The translations under genes and the position numbers were made by a program. From Lepidodermella squamata (Eukaryota > Gastrotricha), in NCBI GenBank assembly GCA_047495785.1, contig JBLDXI010000034.1:124001-188000 (forward strand): DNA of 64,000 nucleotides, read 5' to 3'. Shown here one piece after another: positions 1 to 12,440 of the stretch (positions are counted from its first letter, which is position 1; every line of letters begins with the position of its first letter). The notes beneath the pieces were generated by a model. That model had not been told where the DNA came from. It saw only the letters and a program-made list of their open reading frames with translations, and ran no database searches.

Positions 1-216
1 CCGTACTCAGACCACTGCCGCTAGGATTGATTTTATTTTTGAGTTATGATTCAAGTATGGCAATGTATCTTGAAGGGTCTCAGAATAAATAGAAACATCA
101 GATACTGAGCTTCAAGCTCGGGAAAATCAGATAGAGCGATCAAAATAAGAAGGTTCATTGACGTTTTTTGTATTCCAGTTTGAATCGTTAGGCTGATTTG
201 TAAAGTTTCATCAATT

Positions 217-3200
217 TCAAATACGTTCGCATATGCCAGCAGACAAGCTTCCGCAAGATCCTTGCACAAGTGTACCCGAATAAAGTGCTGTGCCTGCGTA
301 ATAATTAAAATGAACAATTAAAATCGCTTGAAATCCGATTCGCCTTACATTGCCCAGAGTTACCGCCGGCATCTATTGAGTAATCGAACGCTGAGTTGTT
401 GAAAGGCTGCCCCGTTATCCATGAAAAAGCGCTGCGGTTGCTGCGCTTAGCCCCGATAAAGGCATCGACACCAAGCTGGTCGACTATCGCTTTAGCTGCG
501 TCGAATGAGGCTTGGTCCTTGAGAAGGGCGAGTGTCTTATTGCGATCTTGGCAAAATTGGGCCATTTGATCTCTATCGCCAGTTGTATTTGAGATCTCCA
601 TGTCTGCCAATGTCTGAAGAAAATTTTCTTATACGATTGTCGTGAGAAGTCGTGAGCAAAAACTTACAGCGCCACTGCAAAGTCCATACTTCGCGGAATC
701 ACATGGCGCATCAATGTAACTGCCATTGGTTAAAACTATACCTGGAATGAACGAAAATACAGCTTAATCATTAAAAATACACGGCGAACCCCAATTTGAA
801 CAATAGACTGATTGTAATTTGATTCGATTCGATTCAAACAGTATATTCGCTGTGAAATTACTGATTGAGGTAAGCACATCCTCATTCGGAAAGTGGCACA
901 CCTGCGCGCTGCGCGCATTGGCGCATTTCAAAAAGTCGGATTCGCACGCATGCGCATTAGCGCACACAGGGCCATTGAGCTAACTCCGTCTGGCCAACCA
1001 TTCGATGGCCCTTTCATAGGTTAAGGAGCACGATTGTGTCATTTTGAGCTATTTTCAGCTGTTAAAGAGAGCAAATAACAAACATGTTTCCTAGCTGTAG
1101 GCAGTCTTTTTCAACAAACGCTTCTCTTTATTAATTACCAGGACCCCATATCCAATCGACGGATTTAATTTTAGCTTATAAACCGTGATACCCGTGACGT
1201 TTCGACAAATAAGAGTGCATCAGACATAGGCGGGCCTCCAAATGTTCTCAGGGCAACGCTTCTTTTGGATTGATTGATTTTATTTACCCTTTGGACAAAA
1301 ATAGGAAACGTCGCCAAAAAATTGTCCTAATCTCCTTACAATGCACGCTGCGATAATGGTGATTTGATGCAAATTTATAAAAAATCTATAGAATATTTCA
1401 GGGCTCAATACCGCCCTCCTTAGTTTCGTGCCGCCCACAATATTAATAAAGGTAAAATCGGACTTGTAAATTCGAAACGATGTGCGGGCTCTCAACGCAT
1501 GCGCAAATCTTTGTCACTTCACTTTTTTCGAGCGAGAACACGCGCGCAGCCCTGAAGTTTTAAAAAATTCCGACTTACCGCTCGCGCAAAGTCCATGTTT
1601 ACCCTCTGGTGGCGCAATTCATGTTGGGGTCAACTAATGGTAAAAGGATATTAATACTTTCCCTTCCCTCAAAAAATCACGCATAGATAGGAAATCATCG
1701 ATCTTACATTCGCCGTAACCGTATGGGCTATTGTTTTGCCATAGTGGCGTGTCGATCGGGATGATGCTGTGATCGTCATCCCACGTGAAATCAGCAACCA
1801 GCCCGATAAAGCCTAAAACCGTAACATTTGACGCGGCAGCCAACTCATCTGCCGTGAAAATAGTGGCCAAGCGGCCACCATCCTGCTTACAAGCTTCTAA
1901 TTGAGCACGGAATAAGCCTTGGCGGAGCGAGGATTTGAAATACGATTTGACAGGTTTGGTTGGGGCGAGGTCCTTTAAGCAGGCCGCGTAGTTATCAGCA
2001 AATGTTGTCGAGTTGGAATATATTTTCACCTAATTTGAAAAAAATTTGAAAAGAAGACAGATGTAATTATTTCAATTATCTGCTCACCGCTGTTGAACCA
2101 GTTGGGCAAATGTTGTAACAATTCTTGATTGTTGAATTATCACACCGGACGGCATTCTGAAAATGTTGGAAAATTTGAAGGAAATCTGCGAAAAAATCGA
2201 ATCACGTTCTTTCCGTTATTTTCTCTATGTTTATCCTATAAAGATTTAGTATAGCTTCAATTAGACTGGAATCCACGCCAATATATTTTATACAGTGTGT
2301 CCAAAAAATGTTCATACAACATTAAACAACATTATGAATTGCATATTTTGGCGAATTTTCCCAAGGTTGACCCAAGGTTGAACACGATTTTGAAAGCGCT
2401 AATCGCTAGGTTTATGTGGTTACAAGGATTTTAAAAACCAGGGCACGAAGTGGGATTCTCGAGCTAGGGGGTATTTTCGGGCCCAAATTTTATGACCAAA
2501 AGGGTCCCCTCTGTTGTTTGCCTCTGGCCTTGTGAACTGGGGGGTACGATACCCCTCATTCCCCCTCTCATTCCCCCCCTCCGTACTTCGCGCACTGTTG
2601 AAAATTACGTCTTCTCAAATCATCGTGCCCGTCTAAGCTAGTTCGAAACAACTAGAAAAATAATATTTGCCTAGATCAAAATATTTGTTACAATTATAAA
2701 AAAAATCATAGTTTTCATTTCAGATGTATATACTTCGGACCATGAAGAGGTCGGAAATCGTGAACTACGATTGGGATTTGGTGTTTATTCAGCCCGAATA
2801 CTCACCCAAGATAAGCAAGCGGCTTTGTTTCTGTAGACGCCAGTTGAAAATTGTGCGGTTTCATTGGCCAGGCATTTTGTGCTGGCCAGTCGGCATGCAG
2901 TGAACGCGTTAGTATTCGCATCGAAGCAGCGAATGTGGGGCTTCACGGAATCAGCTCCTGAATTAACAAAATGAGTAAATGAAGAATTCAGCAGGGCTGC
3001 AATAGTTGCGTCCCAGTCGGAAATCAGTAGACCGAGAAATAGCGGAATGATCGAATTAGGATCGAATAAAGATCTATCAACTATGATCGTAGAAATTAGG
3101 TCACAGCTAGACCGAGGCGACCATTCAAACAGCCCTAATCGTGTAAATTGCGTCTATACCCATAGATCGAGGCTCCTCGATCGCCGCTAGGTCAGATTTC

Positions 3201-6200
3201 GTTCAGCTCCAGACAATTCATTGGCAATAATCAGCACATTTAATTACTCAACGAAGATTTAGCCACTTGGAGTAGGCCAGGGTCGTTTTAATAGGATCTA
3301 ACCAGATCGATCTAGCCAGGGTCGACCCACAAGCAGCGATGCTCTGATTTAACCACTGACTGAGCCACGTTCTAGGTCATCAATTTCACACACATGGATC
3401 TAACGCGATAGATCTACAGCTGACCTACGTGGCAATATTCAGGTCATAAATTGTCTTGTTCGATTCAAAATTGGTTCGAGTCCAGCACGTGTTGTTATGA
3501 CGCAGCATTGTTACAGCATTGGATTTCTGAACTACTTTGAGAATGAAATAAATCTCTCATTCCGCCATTCTTTAACCTAATTCGCACTTGCCATTTTCAG
3601 TCATAATTTTTGTTCAATTTTGTTGAGGCTGACTTGCTCTTTGACTTTCTGTTGACTTGCTTTTTCTCTGCTATATGCTATGGCTATGCTGCTACCTCAA
3701 CGCTCTTAGTTGATAGTCTTAGTAAATTTATTAAGATTTTTAAGATCAGAGAAATTCCGAAAGCCTGTTTATTCGCCCACTAAATCTTACCTCTAAAATA
3801 CATGTAGATTCAAACCCCATTTTAACCGACTGGACTCAATGAAGTTTTTGACATTTTTAGAATTTTATTAATTTCCATCCCGATGACAGCCGTCGGCCGT
3901 AGTACAGGCTTGAAATGTCCGTCTATTTTTTCCTGAATTTTGTTATTAATTATTTTTACTTAGGATCATTAAACGCCAACCATTCTCGCCCGTCACCTTC
4001 ATTTTTTATGAAATTGCTTCAAGTTCAACATCGCGTACTTAGGCAGTCGTGATCTACTTGGTTTGTTATTTGTTTCGAAAATTCCACCTTAATTATTAAA
4101 GCTACCTCATTAGGTTCCTGTCGAACCTGCCTCGCAAGGCTGACTGTTCAACGGCCGAAGACATCGTCATTTCAATATGCCATCCAATGCCGAGTCTCAA
4201 TTTAACAAGATTGTGTGAAAACCAACAAACCCTGCGGTAAGAAATTTGAAATTTCCCTGCCTGTCAGATTTAGGTGAAAAAAAACTAAAAAAATTGATGA
4301 AATAGCATCAAACTTATTAGAAACCTGAAATAATTTGTCAAGTCAACCTTTAATGCTCTCGTAGAATTTTCTGAGACCTAGGACTGCTTACCATTGATGC
4401 GAAAGTTTTCGCTATTCAATTTAGATGAATTTCGCATTTTCGAATTTCGAAGCAAAAATCGAAATTTCCAATTTTAATTAATAAGTTTTTAATTAGTTTC
4501 CTAATTTTTAATTTTCGATGTGATCAGGACGAAAATTTGGAATGCAAAACGATTATCGAGCGATTGTGGCTAAAAGCTGCGGCTATCAGCTGGTAAGCAA
4601 GAAATATTTTCTGAAATTCTCATCTAATTATTTCTCCTGAAACTTCATCAATTTTCCCCGAATACTCGATGAATCGTTCGTCGAATTCAACCATCGTGAA
4701 ATCGTGTGGGTGAGAAAAATGAATTTTTAACAATATTTTGTCTTTTGGTCTCAGCAATAACAAACAAATTCAAGTTGTATTGAATTTTCCAGATGCAAAA
4801 GTTGGTTCACAATTTCGGGCGAATTTCAACTCGATCGATGTGAAAATGGCAAGTCAATTTTGCAGCTATTTTTTATTAATTTTTGAGAAAAATCTTTAGG
4901 TTCGCCGTGCCAAGATAACGTGGCTAGCTCAATTTCCTTGTTGCCGAGTCAATTCGAGCTCCCATTTCAGGTAAGACCCAGGGATTTTACCGAAAAATGC
5001 CAATCTCATCTTAAATTTATTTTCAGAGATAACAGTTTGAACATTTTCGCTGGACTGAAGCGACGACAAGGCGAGGCGGCTACGACTTGCTGAGCTGCTG
5101 GAAAATTGAATCGAAATTTCAAGCAGAGAGACATTATTTTAAATATTTATGTGATTTGTGATTTATTACTTAATCGTGATAAAATATGACGAATTGATTA
5201 TTGCGAAACTTTATTTTTGAAATAAATGAAGAAACGTTGGAATAATTGAGTTTTATGATGGTAAAAGAACCAAGTAGAGGAACAGCTGGGGCGAGCCGTG
5301 ATTCATGCCAGCCGATGGTTATTCGGACCTAGATCTACACACGATCTAATCGCGAAAATTTAGATCTACCAGCGGTCTATCCATCAGGATCTATCCGCCG
5401 TCTAGGTAGTCGCTAGCTAGATCTACCCCAGTGTCATTTTTCGCATCCTACACGATCTATCCAGATACACCCAATAATAGCGGTTAGGGTCTAGCTAGGA
5501 TCTATTTTTTTACGACTGGGGTATCATGGTATCCTGATACTGGAAGTTTCTGAGGATGGCAGAAAAATTAGGAAAAAATAAAAAGGGTATGTTTTTATCA
5601 ATTTTATCAATTCAGAATGACCTGAATGCGCGAGTGTGCAATAACATTTAATAGGTTCGAATTTCATATCTTAGCTTAAGAATCATAATCCGCATATCGT
5701 CCTAATTATGACGCTTATTCAGGTCCCACCAGACATTTCATCTTCGAATTTTATTGTTGTATAATTTTAAAACCCCTTCGAGAAATTGGCATCGGCTTTG
5801 CGGCCTCCCAACTCGTTAACTGACCGCAGGCAGGGTGCGAAGTACAGGGGTGCTGGGGTATCGCGACACCCCAGCTCCGGGAATCTAACCAGAGGAAGGC
5901 AGGAAATACCACAGGGGGGAACCCTTTGGTTTCTTCGGCTGGGTCCTAGAAAACAAGTAGAAAATACCTCAGCTCCCGGATCCTACTTCGCACACTGACT
6001 GCAGGTAACGCAAAATAAACGTAACATTAGGATCTATCTGCTGGGGTCATCTCAAAAATCGTTATAGTTCTTAATTCTCATTAGGGCATATCAACTTACT
6101 GCCGAAATTCTGCAGACAGGCTTCCAAGCTGGTAAATCCAGTTTGTGCTTTATTCTGAAAAAATTATTGGTAGAACGCAGCCAACTAGCCGGAGAGAAAT

Positions 6201-8933
6201 TACCGTAGTGTTGGAGCAGGGAAAATCGCTCGGAATGCAAGTGACGAATTGCTGAGCTGAATCGACGCAAGAATCGAACTTCTTTTTCTGTTGATCAAAT
6301 TCTCTTTGATTCATTGTAAACATGGTAGATAGTTATTACCGGAAATTGGTTCAAATCCGTAGTATAATTGTACATGTTAGTTTTTAGCGGGAAGAAGCCG
6401 TTGTACGAGCTGCCGACCTGGAATAACGTTGACATTGGGGTTATTTTTTAATTTTTTATTTAATAGTTCACAGAGTCGCAACACTGGTGCATCGGCCGAA
6501 TTTCAATCAACATCATTTCCACAAACGTGTTTATCATTCATTCAGTTTTCTATGGATTTCTTCCCATATTATACTAATTAGTCGTTGTCAACCTTTTCAT
6601 TCTAGATAATTGTAATTATTCCTAATTTTTATTATTATTATTTTGTTATTTTAATTGAGCAGCAATTTCATCTCAAAATAAGAGTTTCCTTTTTGATAAA
6701 TTGTTTCAACAACAACTACAAGATGAAATTGGTTGATTCAGCATTAGCCATCCAACTTGAATTTTCGGTGTTTTATTATAAGTTTTATTTGGGATAAGCC
6801 AGGACAATGCCAAACTACGAATGTGAACGACTGATATGTGGTTACCAAATTACAGGCTACCATACTACCGAAGGTCTCCTGGCCTCCTGGAACCTATTGA
6901 ATCCCCAGCTACAATCAGTTTGTGCACACTAAAGCCAAGCAAGTTGGAGGCGATAGAACGATTGAGAACCCTGAGACAGCAGGAGGGTGGATCATTCCGA
7001 GCACTGGCGGAGCGAGTCAGGGTTCTCGTTGCAGCGGCTCAGCCGTCACTTTCGCATGATCAACTCGAAGAAACAGCCCGCGACTTGTTTCAAACCGTTT
7101 TCAGCGATGAGCAAAGGAAAGTAGAAGTGCAACGATTCATTGTCGTATGAAACAGCCGGTGGCCACGCTAGCCGAGTTGGCTGAGGCCGGGATGGGGCCG
7201 CAACAATCAGAATTACCCGAAAGCGAACAGCAAACCCTATGGCAATGACCCATCAGGACCCCGGAAACCTTCAGGCTCGTGGCGCCTCAGGTTCGAGCGG
7301 CTCAAATGATCAACGACGATGAAAAGAACGAGCAGGAAGCGTTGATGTGGAATTGAAAGCATCGGCGCTGGGACCGAGATCAAAACAAAATAAAACTGTG
7401 AACAATAACTTGAATCGTGTAGAAGGAGTTCCGTTCCTGGTATGCGAAAATCTCACAGTTGCCGCACTGCTCGATGCGAATTTCTTCAACAAATATATAG
7501 GAGACTGGAAGGTCCATATTCCAGAGCTCAATCCCAAAAACAAGAGGCATTCGAAAGGTCCTTAGCAGTGAATCGAGTGTCGGTCACGAAACGAGATGAC
7601 GCTCAGGAAGCGGTGTATAAAGGTGAAGCGAGGGCATGATTATGTAAGTCACCTTCTAGGACCGTTCCGGTCTATGGTTGAAGCTCTCTTGCGAAAACAC
7701 GACGATCTGTTTTGCTGGGATGGAGTGGTTAAACCATTAAAGATTCCGGTTATGCACGGCACCGAGACTCACCCTAGAGCACCGCCGCGAACAGAAAAGA
7801 ACCGAAGATACAATCCTCACAAGCTGGCAGCAATTAGGGAGCTGGAGGCTCCTTTTACGACATCAGCAACACCCGTCGAAGCGCCAACCGGGATAAACAA
7901 ATGCCCTGCCCCTACTGAAGTACGGCATGTACGCTCATGTTTCCACGGCGGTGCTTGATCGGCTAGAGGCGGTCCAAGAACGTTTCTGCGGAGCGACCGC
8001 CGTCGATCATCAACCACTGAAGAACGTCGTTCTTGTTCATGACTTGTCTCTACAAGGTCATCGTGGCACGCCGTGGCGCACCCCAGTTGCAATCGAGGTT
8101 CAAAATCCAAGAATAGATGCGCGAACGCTTCGTCGATCGCTTGAATGGCACCAATGTGAGTTGCGGCAGTCAATGCTGTGGCAAAGCGCGGTTTAACGAC
8201 CACCAGGTACCGAGAGCTACCACAACGTCTAAATGATAGCCTCACTCCTCACAGCCTGGAACAACCAACTACCCGCTAGATGCTAGATGCTTTCCCGAAA
8301 ACACTGGCATAGAATTTTTCAAAATTCAGATGAGCTCTCTAGGCCTGAGCAATTCGCAATTCATTAATATTTGGTAGATAAAAACGGCTTGAAATCCCAT
8401 ACAACTTTGATAAAAAAATTTAGAAATTTTAATCAGAACGGTGCGTGAAAAGTGTACATTTGTCAACAAATCTTGGAGCGTCTAATCACCGATGACATAT
8501 CGATGTCCAATTAAGTAACCAAAAAATCAACTAACCATTATCTCGTCCGTTTTCGCACAACCAGGGCTTCCCGGTCGACATGTTGCCGCATAAGTCGTCA
8601 ATCGGTAGCACAATCTAGCAGTCTGTGCGGAAATAACACAATTCGATATACAAGTTAAGCCAGCACTCAATCAAAAAATCAAAGAAACTCACCGACTTCA
8701 TGCACTTTGATTGATCCGGCCAACCTTCGCCAGGCTGCCAAAATACGACAATTCATAAAACAATTAGGTAAGAATTTCGAGTTATTAACCTGATATTCGC
8801 TCAATTTGAAACAGCCGTTTGATAATTCGCGGCAACTCGTGAACGTATCGTCGAATTGGGAGAAGCAACGAGCCCAGTCGCCACACAGAACCGCATCGAT
8901 TGCGATGAAAAATACGAGGACAATTTGCTTCAT
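217..8933 (-). CDS. Gene A: secreted double C-type-lectin protein with cysteine-rich modules, 482 aa, 12 exons
   Basis: Exons, listed 3' to 5' on the minus strand: 217-293, 349-613, 668-741, 1708-2029, 2088-2156, 2806-2957, 6100-6154, 6204-6287, 6340-6417, 8536-8622, 8693-8734, 8790-8933. All have GT-AG borders; the 1449 bases stay open. Residues 1-17 are a signal peptide (ends AVLC). Residues 19-237 form a Cys-rich region: RCFSQFDDTF half-module, then exons with CRPGSPGC, NYTTDLNQF, DSCVDSAQQF, HIRCFDAN and NCYNICPTG. Residues about 240-369 are a CTLD (GGRLATI, FTWDDD, C-terminal GLC). Residues 372-482 are a second CTLD (FSWITGQPFN, final ICERI). Classic Ca-binding EPN/QPD plus WND sets are not evident, so sugar binding is inferred only from the fold. 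Large introns hold transposon debris and a possible nested gene. A poly(A) signal (TTTATT on +) lies at 32-37. The start is the first ATG before the signal peptide. Confidence 0.85.
1579..1634 (-). pseudogene. Vestigial duplicate of gene A exon 10
   Basis: Read on the minus strand, this stretch ends in a GTAAG donor and contains the ATGGACTTTGC core of the true exon 10 (668-741). It lies inside the exon 9-10 intron. Its reading frame has a stop codon and no acceptor gives the required phase, so it looks like a decayed exon duplication and not an alternative exon. Confidence 0.5.
2439..2597. mobile_element. hAT-like MITE, 159 bp
   Basis: It begins CAGGGCACGAAGT and ends TACTTCGCGCACTG, giving imperfect terminal inverted repeats. 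The flanks TTAAAAAC and TTGAAAAT match at 6 of 8 positions, as expected for an aged 8-bp target duplication. The internal GGGGGTATTTTCGGGCCC stretch is shared, inverted, with 46068-46150. It lies in the exon 7-8 intron of gene A. Confidence 0.65.
2994..3480. repeat. GATCTA-rich repeat region
   Basis: AGATCTA, GATCTAT, TAGATCGAGG and TAGACCGAG words occur densely. Near 3009 a CCCAGTCGGAAA end resembles the inverse of the ACGACTGGGG end at 5510. No open reading frame is supported. It is probably a decayed dispersed element in the exon 6-7 intron of gene A. Confidence 0.45.
4669..5032 (+). CDS. Possible small Cys-rich gene nested in gene A intron (partial model)
   Basis: Exons 4669-4709, 4793-4848, 4900-4970 and 5027-5032 join in phase to a 57-aa reading frame containing IVKSCGCKSWF, DRCENGSPC and ending LPFQR. 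One junction uses a GC-AG intron (G|GCAAGT to TTTAG). An AATAAA at 5221-5226 could end the transcript. Candidate upstream exons (4187-4236, 4530-4596) look coding but do not join in frame, so the 5' end is unresolved. It lies antisense inside the 3.1-kb exon 6-7 intron of gene A. No family is recognised, and it could be a pseudogene. Confidence 0.3.
5320..5512. repeat. GATCTA-rich repeat, second copy
   Basis: TAGATCTAC, GATCTATCC and TAGCTAGATCTA words recur every 15-40 bases. The right end ACGACTGGGG is inverted relative to the start of the 2994-3480 region. No coding potential is visible. Confidence 0.45.
5831..5997. mobile_element. hAT-like MITE, 167 bp, second copy
   Basis: The ends CAGGGTGCGAAGTA and TACTTCGCACACTG are terminal inverted repeats. 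The flanks ACCGCAGG (5823-5830) and ACTGCAGG (5998-6005) match at 7 of 8 positions, supporting an 8-bp target duplication. A chance open frame crosses it but shows no coding features. Confidence 0.75.
6836..8250 (+). mobile_element. Degenerate Ty3/gypsy-like retrotransposon fragment
   Basis: A Gag-like segment at 6941-7140 reads LRTLRQQEGGSFRALAERV followed by LSHDQLEETARDLF, the usual pattern of capsid-domain Gag proteins. A Pol-like segment at 7665-7830 reads LLRKHDDLFCWDG with a downstream HPRAPPRTEKN, resembling the region just before reverse transcriptase in Ty3/gypsy Pol. Frames are broken by stops and shifts, and the catalytic RT and integrase cores are not visible. It sits in the exon 3-4 intron of gene A, so it must be spliced out for gene A to work. 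Confidence 0.6.
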
Positions 8934-9357
8934 TATCACAAACGAAAAGCGTCGAAATAACAGTGAATAAAGCTGTAAGGTTTAGAATAATGTTTAAGAA
9001 AATATGTTTTGATGTTTGAGAAGCACGCGCTTGTCCATATTTCCATGCACGTGGAACTGATCTCCATTGTACGTGACGATTTTGTGTCTAGTTGTAGTTT
9101 TTGTAAACAATTTTCATTCATGATCACAATCAGCAGCACAATATTGCAACAACTGGTGCACACTAATGAATATCCAGAAAAGTAGGAAAAATCAATTATC
9201 GCCAGGGCAAATTATTTGTAAATAAACATGTTAACTCTTCACAGATGACGATATCGAAATTTTGATTTGGCCAGCGCACAGTACTTTCGAATTTTGAATT
9301 TTCGATCGCCGTTTGGTGAAATACATAGACATAATATCAGTATAGACTGTCTATTTA

Positions 9358-9638
9358 ATTTTATCCACGATCAGAATTTTCTCTATCCGGCAAAATAAAA
9401 CTTGTCCAATAGATATTATTTACCAATTTTCCCATTTTTTCAACTTATAAAATTCTCATGTAGCTAGTTCTCCTTCAAATAACAAAAAATGACCAATCGG
9501 TCCAAAGTCCATTACAAAGGTCCAAATAAATTAAAGAAATTGAATACCAAGTTGAAAAAAATCGGAAAATAGGTAAAAAATATATATTGGACAAGTTCTA
9601 TATTGCCGGATAGAGAAAATTCTGATCGTGGATAAAAT
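9358..9638. mobile_element. Inverted-repeat MITE-like element, 281 bp
   Basis: The left arm 9358-9423 and right arm 9572-9638 are near-perfect inverted copies, each about 66 bases, carrying CGATCAGAATTTTCTCTATC and its complement. The short centre is AT-rich. A fragment sharing CGGATAGAGAAAATTCT lies near 28452. No clear target duplication is seen. Confidence 0.65.
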
Positions 9639-10854
9639 GATTTTTCTGAAATGTTCACAAATTACCGCTCTGAAAGACGCTTAAAATGGCGATATTTCGT
9701 AGAAGTGACCAACTTCAAGAAAATTTTAAAAAAGTTAGAAAAAACCGTCTCGTGAGACGGGAGTCATTCGATAGAGAAGTGCTTCTAGTATTCCGGAGTA
9801 TTTTTTTGAAATTTGTGGGAAATCACAACTTGAGGGAAATAACAATGGGAAAGGAAAGATTTTCTCTGATAATTTTAGAAAATAATTGAAAATCGAAAAA
9901 TTACATTAGTGAATACAAATAAAGGTCGCGTGCCCACTTTTTCTTGTTTTGGGGTGAATTTATTTACTGTAGGAAGATCGCTAGTTTCCGATCTGTATAG
10001 AGTTGTCTATGCTGGCTGGATTTTAACGAAACGTTAGGATGCAATTTAAGAAACTCGACAGCAGTCATCGGAATTTCATTTCTGGTTAATGAAAATGGCT
10101 CAGTTTCGATCAAAGGTCGCATTTCGAATATCAAAACATCAACAGATAGATCTCTTCAAGAAGAATGCAGCAATTTATTTCCCATATTTTTAGTACATTG
10201 TGTGACCACTTAAAAGTCCAATCCATTGCGCACGCTGATTGGTCAATCGATCGTTGCTATGACTCCCGGATGAAACGTTCTGTCGTGCGATCCATAAGAT
10301 TTTTTGCAACAAGTGTTTTTTGCCGCAGCAATTTACCACAATTAATATGGAGTTTACGCTCGTGGTCAATGGAAACCGGGCAGAGGGTGTGGCAAGGTCA
10401 TTTTTTTCATAAATATAAAATAATTTATTAGTGGATCGCACGACTGAAATGTTTCATTCCGGAGTCACTAGCAACGACAAATTGACCAATCAGCGTGCGC
10501 GCCAAGGTTCAACTTACCAGTGGTTCCATAATGTAATGAAGAAATTAAAAAAAAATGGAAATAAGTTTTCGCATCAGGATATGAACCATGAAAACTGATA
10601 CAAAGAAAGTTAAATTGAGCGACCTTTTCATGAAAGCGAATTCCTCATACCACGAGCTACCTTTTGATTCCTGATTTCTTGGAATTTTGAATAATTTCTC
10701 CTTGAAAAAACAATTGAAAGGCAATGACTGGTTGGAGGCTTAAATTCTGAACCTTAGCTTAATAGCCAAGAAATCGATGGCTGAAATTTTGAATTTTTCT
10801 GTGTTTTTTTGGATGTAAACAAAAGCCTAAATCCGAGTTATTCAACGACGCTAA

Positions 10855-10990
10855 CGATATATTATGGTTTTTCGAGTTTCATGTCTTAACCTGCTTAGCC
10901 GATATAGATTTTCAAATTACGTACTTTGCGCCATCAGGCGACATCGATTTGAAATCAGTGATTTTTCCGATTTAGCCGTCTTTGAACCCT
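10855..10990. repeat. Dispersed repeat shared with 55155-55370
   Basis: ATATTATGGTTTTTCGAGTT and AAATCAGTGATTTTTCCGAT occur here and, in the same order, at 55155-55360. This is a diverged, non-coding interspersed repeat. Confidence 0.5.
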
Positions 10991-11498
10991 ACATCGATAG
11001 TTTTTCTACTTACCTATTTCGATAATTAAAAAAAATTGATGAACACTTTGCAAACGAATTCTGGAAATTTAAATACTGGCGTAAAATGTCCAGAATGGCG
11101 AATCCATAACAACTGGACTGCCAAGGAAGGCAAATTGATGACCTGCGGCAGAACAACATAAAACTGGCCTGGCATTAGGCATTAATAGCGCCAGGCTTGG
11201 TCAAATTTCCTCACCGATTATAATAACAAACTGTGTGGGGACGGTTTCGTCGTATCTATCTTTATTGAAAACTGAGTTCCTCGACATTGTTGATACAATG
11301 TGAAGTTTCATAGTAGTACAATTTCATTAGTTACTATGACCACGATAAGCCTTCAGATTTAAATCAAATAAATAATGCCTTCATTTCGAGAAAATAAAAG
11401 GTTTCGCTTCACGAAACTTCAACACAAAATGGAATTAAAGTCATCAGCGTTCAGCTTTGTTCCAGTGTAGAGATGCTAGCCGAAAGCCAGCATCATTA

Positions 11499-12440
11499 TC
11501 ATAGACGTTCGCATAAGGCGGGTTTATACGCACTACAATCTCCCAACACCAGTCCAGTCAAATGCGCAAACATACCTGTATTATGAAAAGGTTACAATTT
11601 AAAACGAAGCTTAACTCCTATCAATCCCCATCCTTACAGTGCAAATTGAAGTTAGGCGGTCCAGGAATGTTGAGAAACGTGGCGTTGGCCGGCTCGCCGG
11701 TAATCCAGGAGTAAGTGGTCGGGTCAACTCGTTTCCCACCGATGTACGCTGGTTCAATATTTGAGGAAATCGCTTTAGCAGCGTCGAACATGGCCTGATC
11801 CTTGAGTATCGCCAGTGGCTTTGCAAGGGCCTGGCAAGCACTCACCGCATCAGTTCGATTGCCCCTAGTTGAAGTGCGTTGCAAGTTCGCTGGTGTCTGG
11901 AAACAATTCCATCTCGTTAACAGCATCAGCGCATATTTCCCTACTAGAACTTACGTCACCGCAAATGGCATGGTATGAATCCGAGCAACTTGAATCACCG
12001 AGGCCCTCTATCCTCATGGTCATACCTGTGAAAAAAAAAGTAAAACCAGTATCAGCTATGATCGAGCGCATATTTCGCAGCTCTCAAAAAAGACACTTTT
12101 GTGCCAGAGGCATGCGCGCGAACCCGAGATGGAAAATTCGTTGTTTCATATGAAATCTTACATTCGCCCAAGTTTGCTGGTGATAATCTCGCCCAAAATG
12201 GCGAATCCATAACAACATTGCTGCCATCGTCCCATTTGAAATCGGCCAAAATGCCAACGAAAGCAAATTGATAACGTGCAATTTTCAAGGCCAAATACAA
12301 GTCGGCCGGACTGGAGAACGTTGCTAGGCGCCCGCCCGCATTTTTACAGGCAAGTCTCTGGCTATAAAAGCTTTGAGCGTTGAATAAATAATACTTGAGG
12401 GGTGGCAAGTCACCCAGGCAATAAAGTTTGCAGCTGTTGA
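11499..12440 (-). pseudogene. Gene C: 5'-truncated copy of the double-CTLD family
   Basis: Only the lectin half is present: exon 12 at 11499-11575 (ends LCERL), exon 11 at 11638-11896 (AYIGGKR, YSWITGEPAN), exon 10 at 11955-12025, and exon 9 from 12162 up to about 12440 (KNAGGRLATF, FKWDDGS). The splice sites among these four exons are intact and in phase. Upstream, the start of exon 9 (YSNST..FADNYA in the paralogs) is scrambled. The in-frame sequence meets TAA near 12470, and no exons 1-8 are found before gene B. A new short 5' exon cannot be excluded, but a non-functional truncated duplicate is likelier. Confidence 0.65.

Larger units (their letters stand above)
8934..11498. other. Intergenic between genes A and C
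   Basis: No supported gene. It contains the 5' flank of gene A, the inverted-repeat element at 9358-9638 and part of a dispersed repeat near 10855-10985. The remaining short open frames have no splice-compatible continuation or recognisable domain. Confidence 0.5.

Noticed and set aside
3465-3500. GGTTCGAGTCC B box suggesting a tRNA
   Set aside because: The flanking T-stem pairs only partly and no acceptor or anticodon arm can be drawn.
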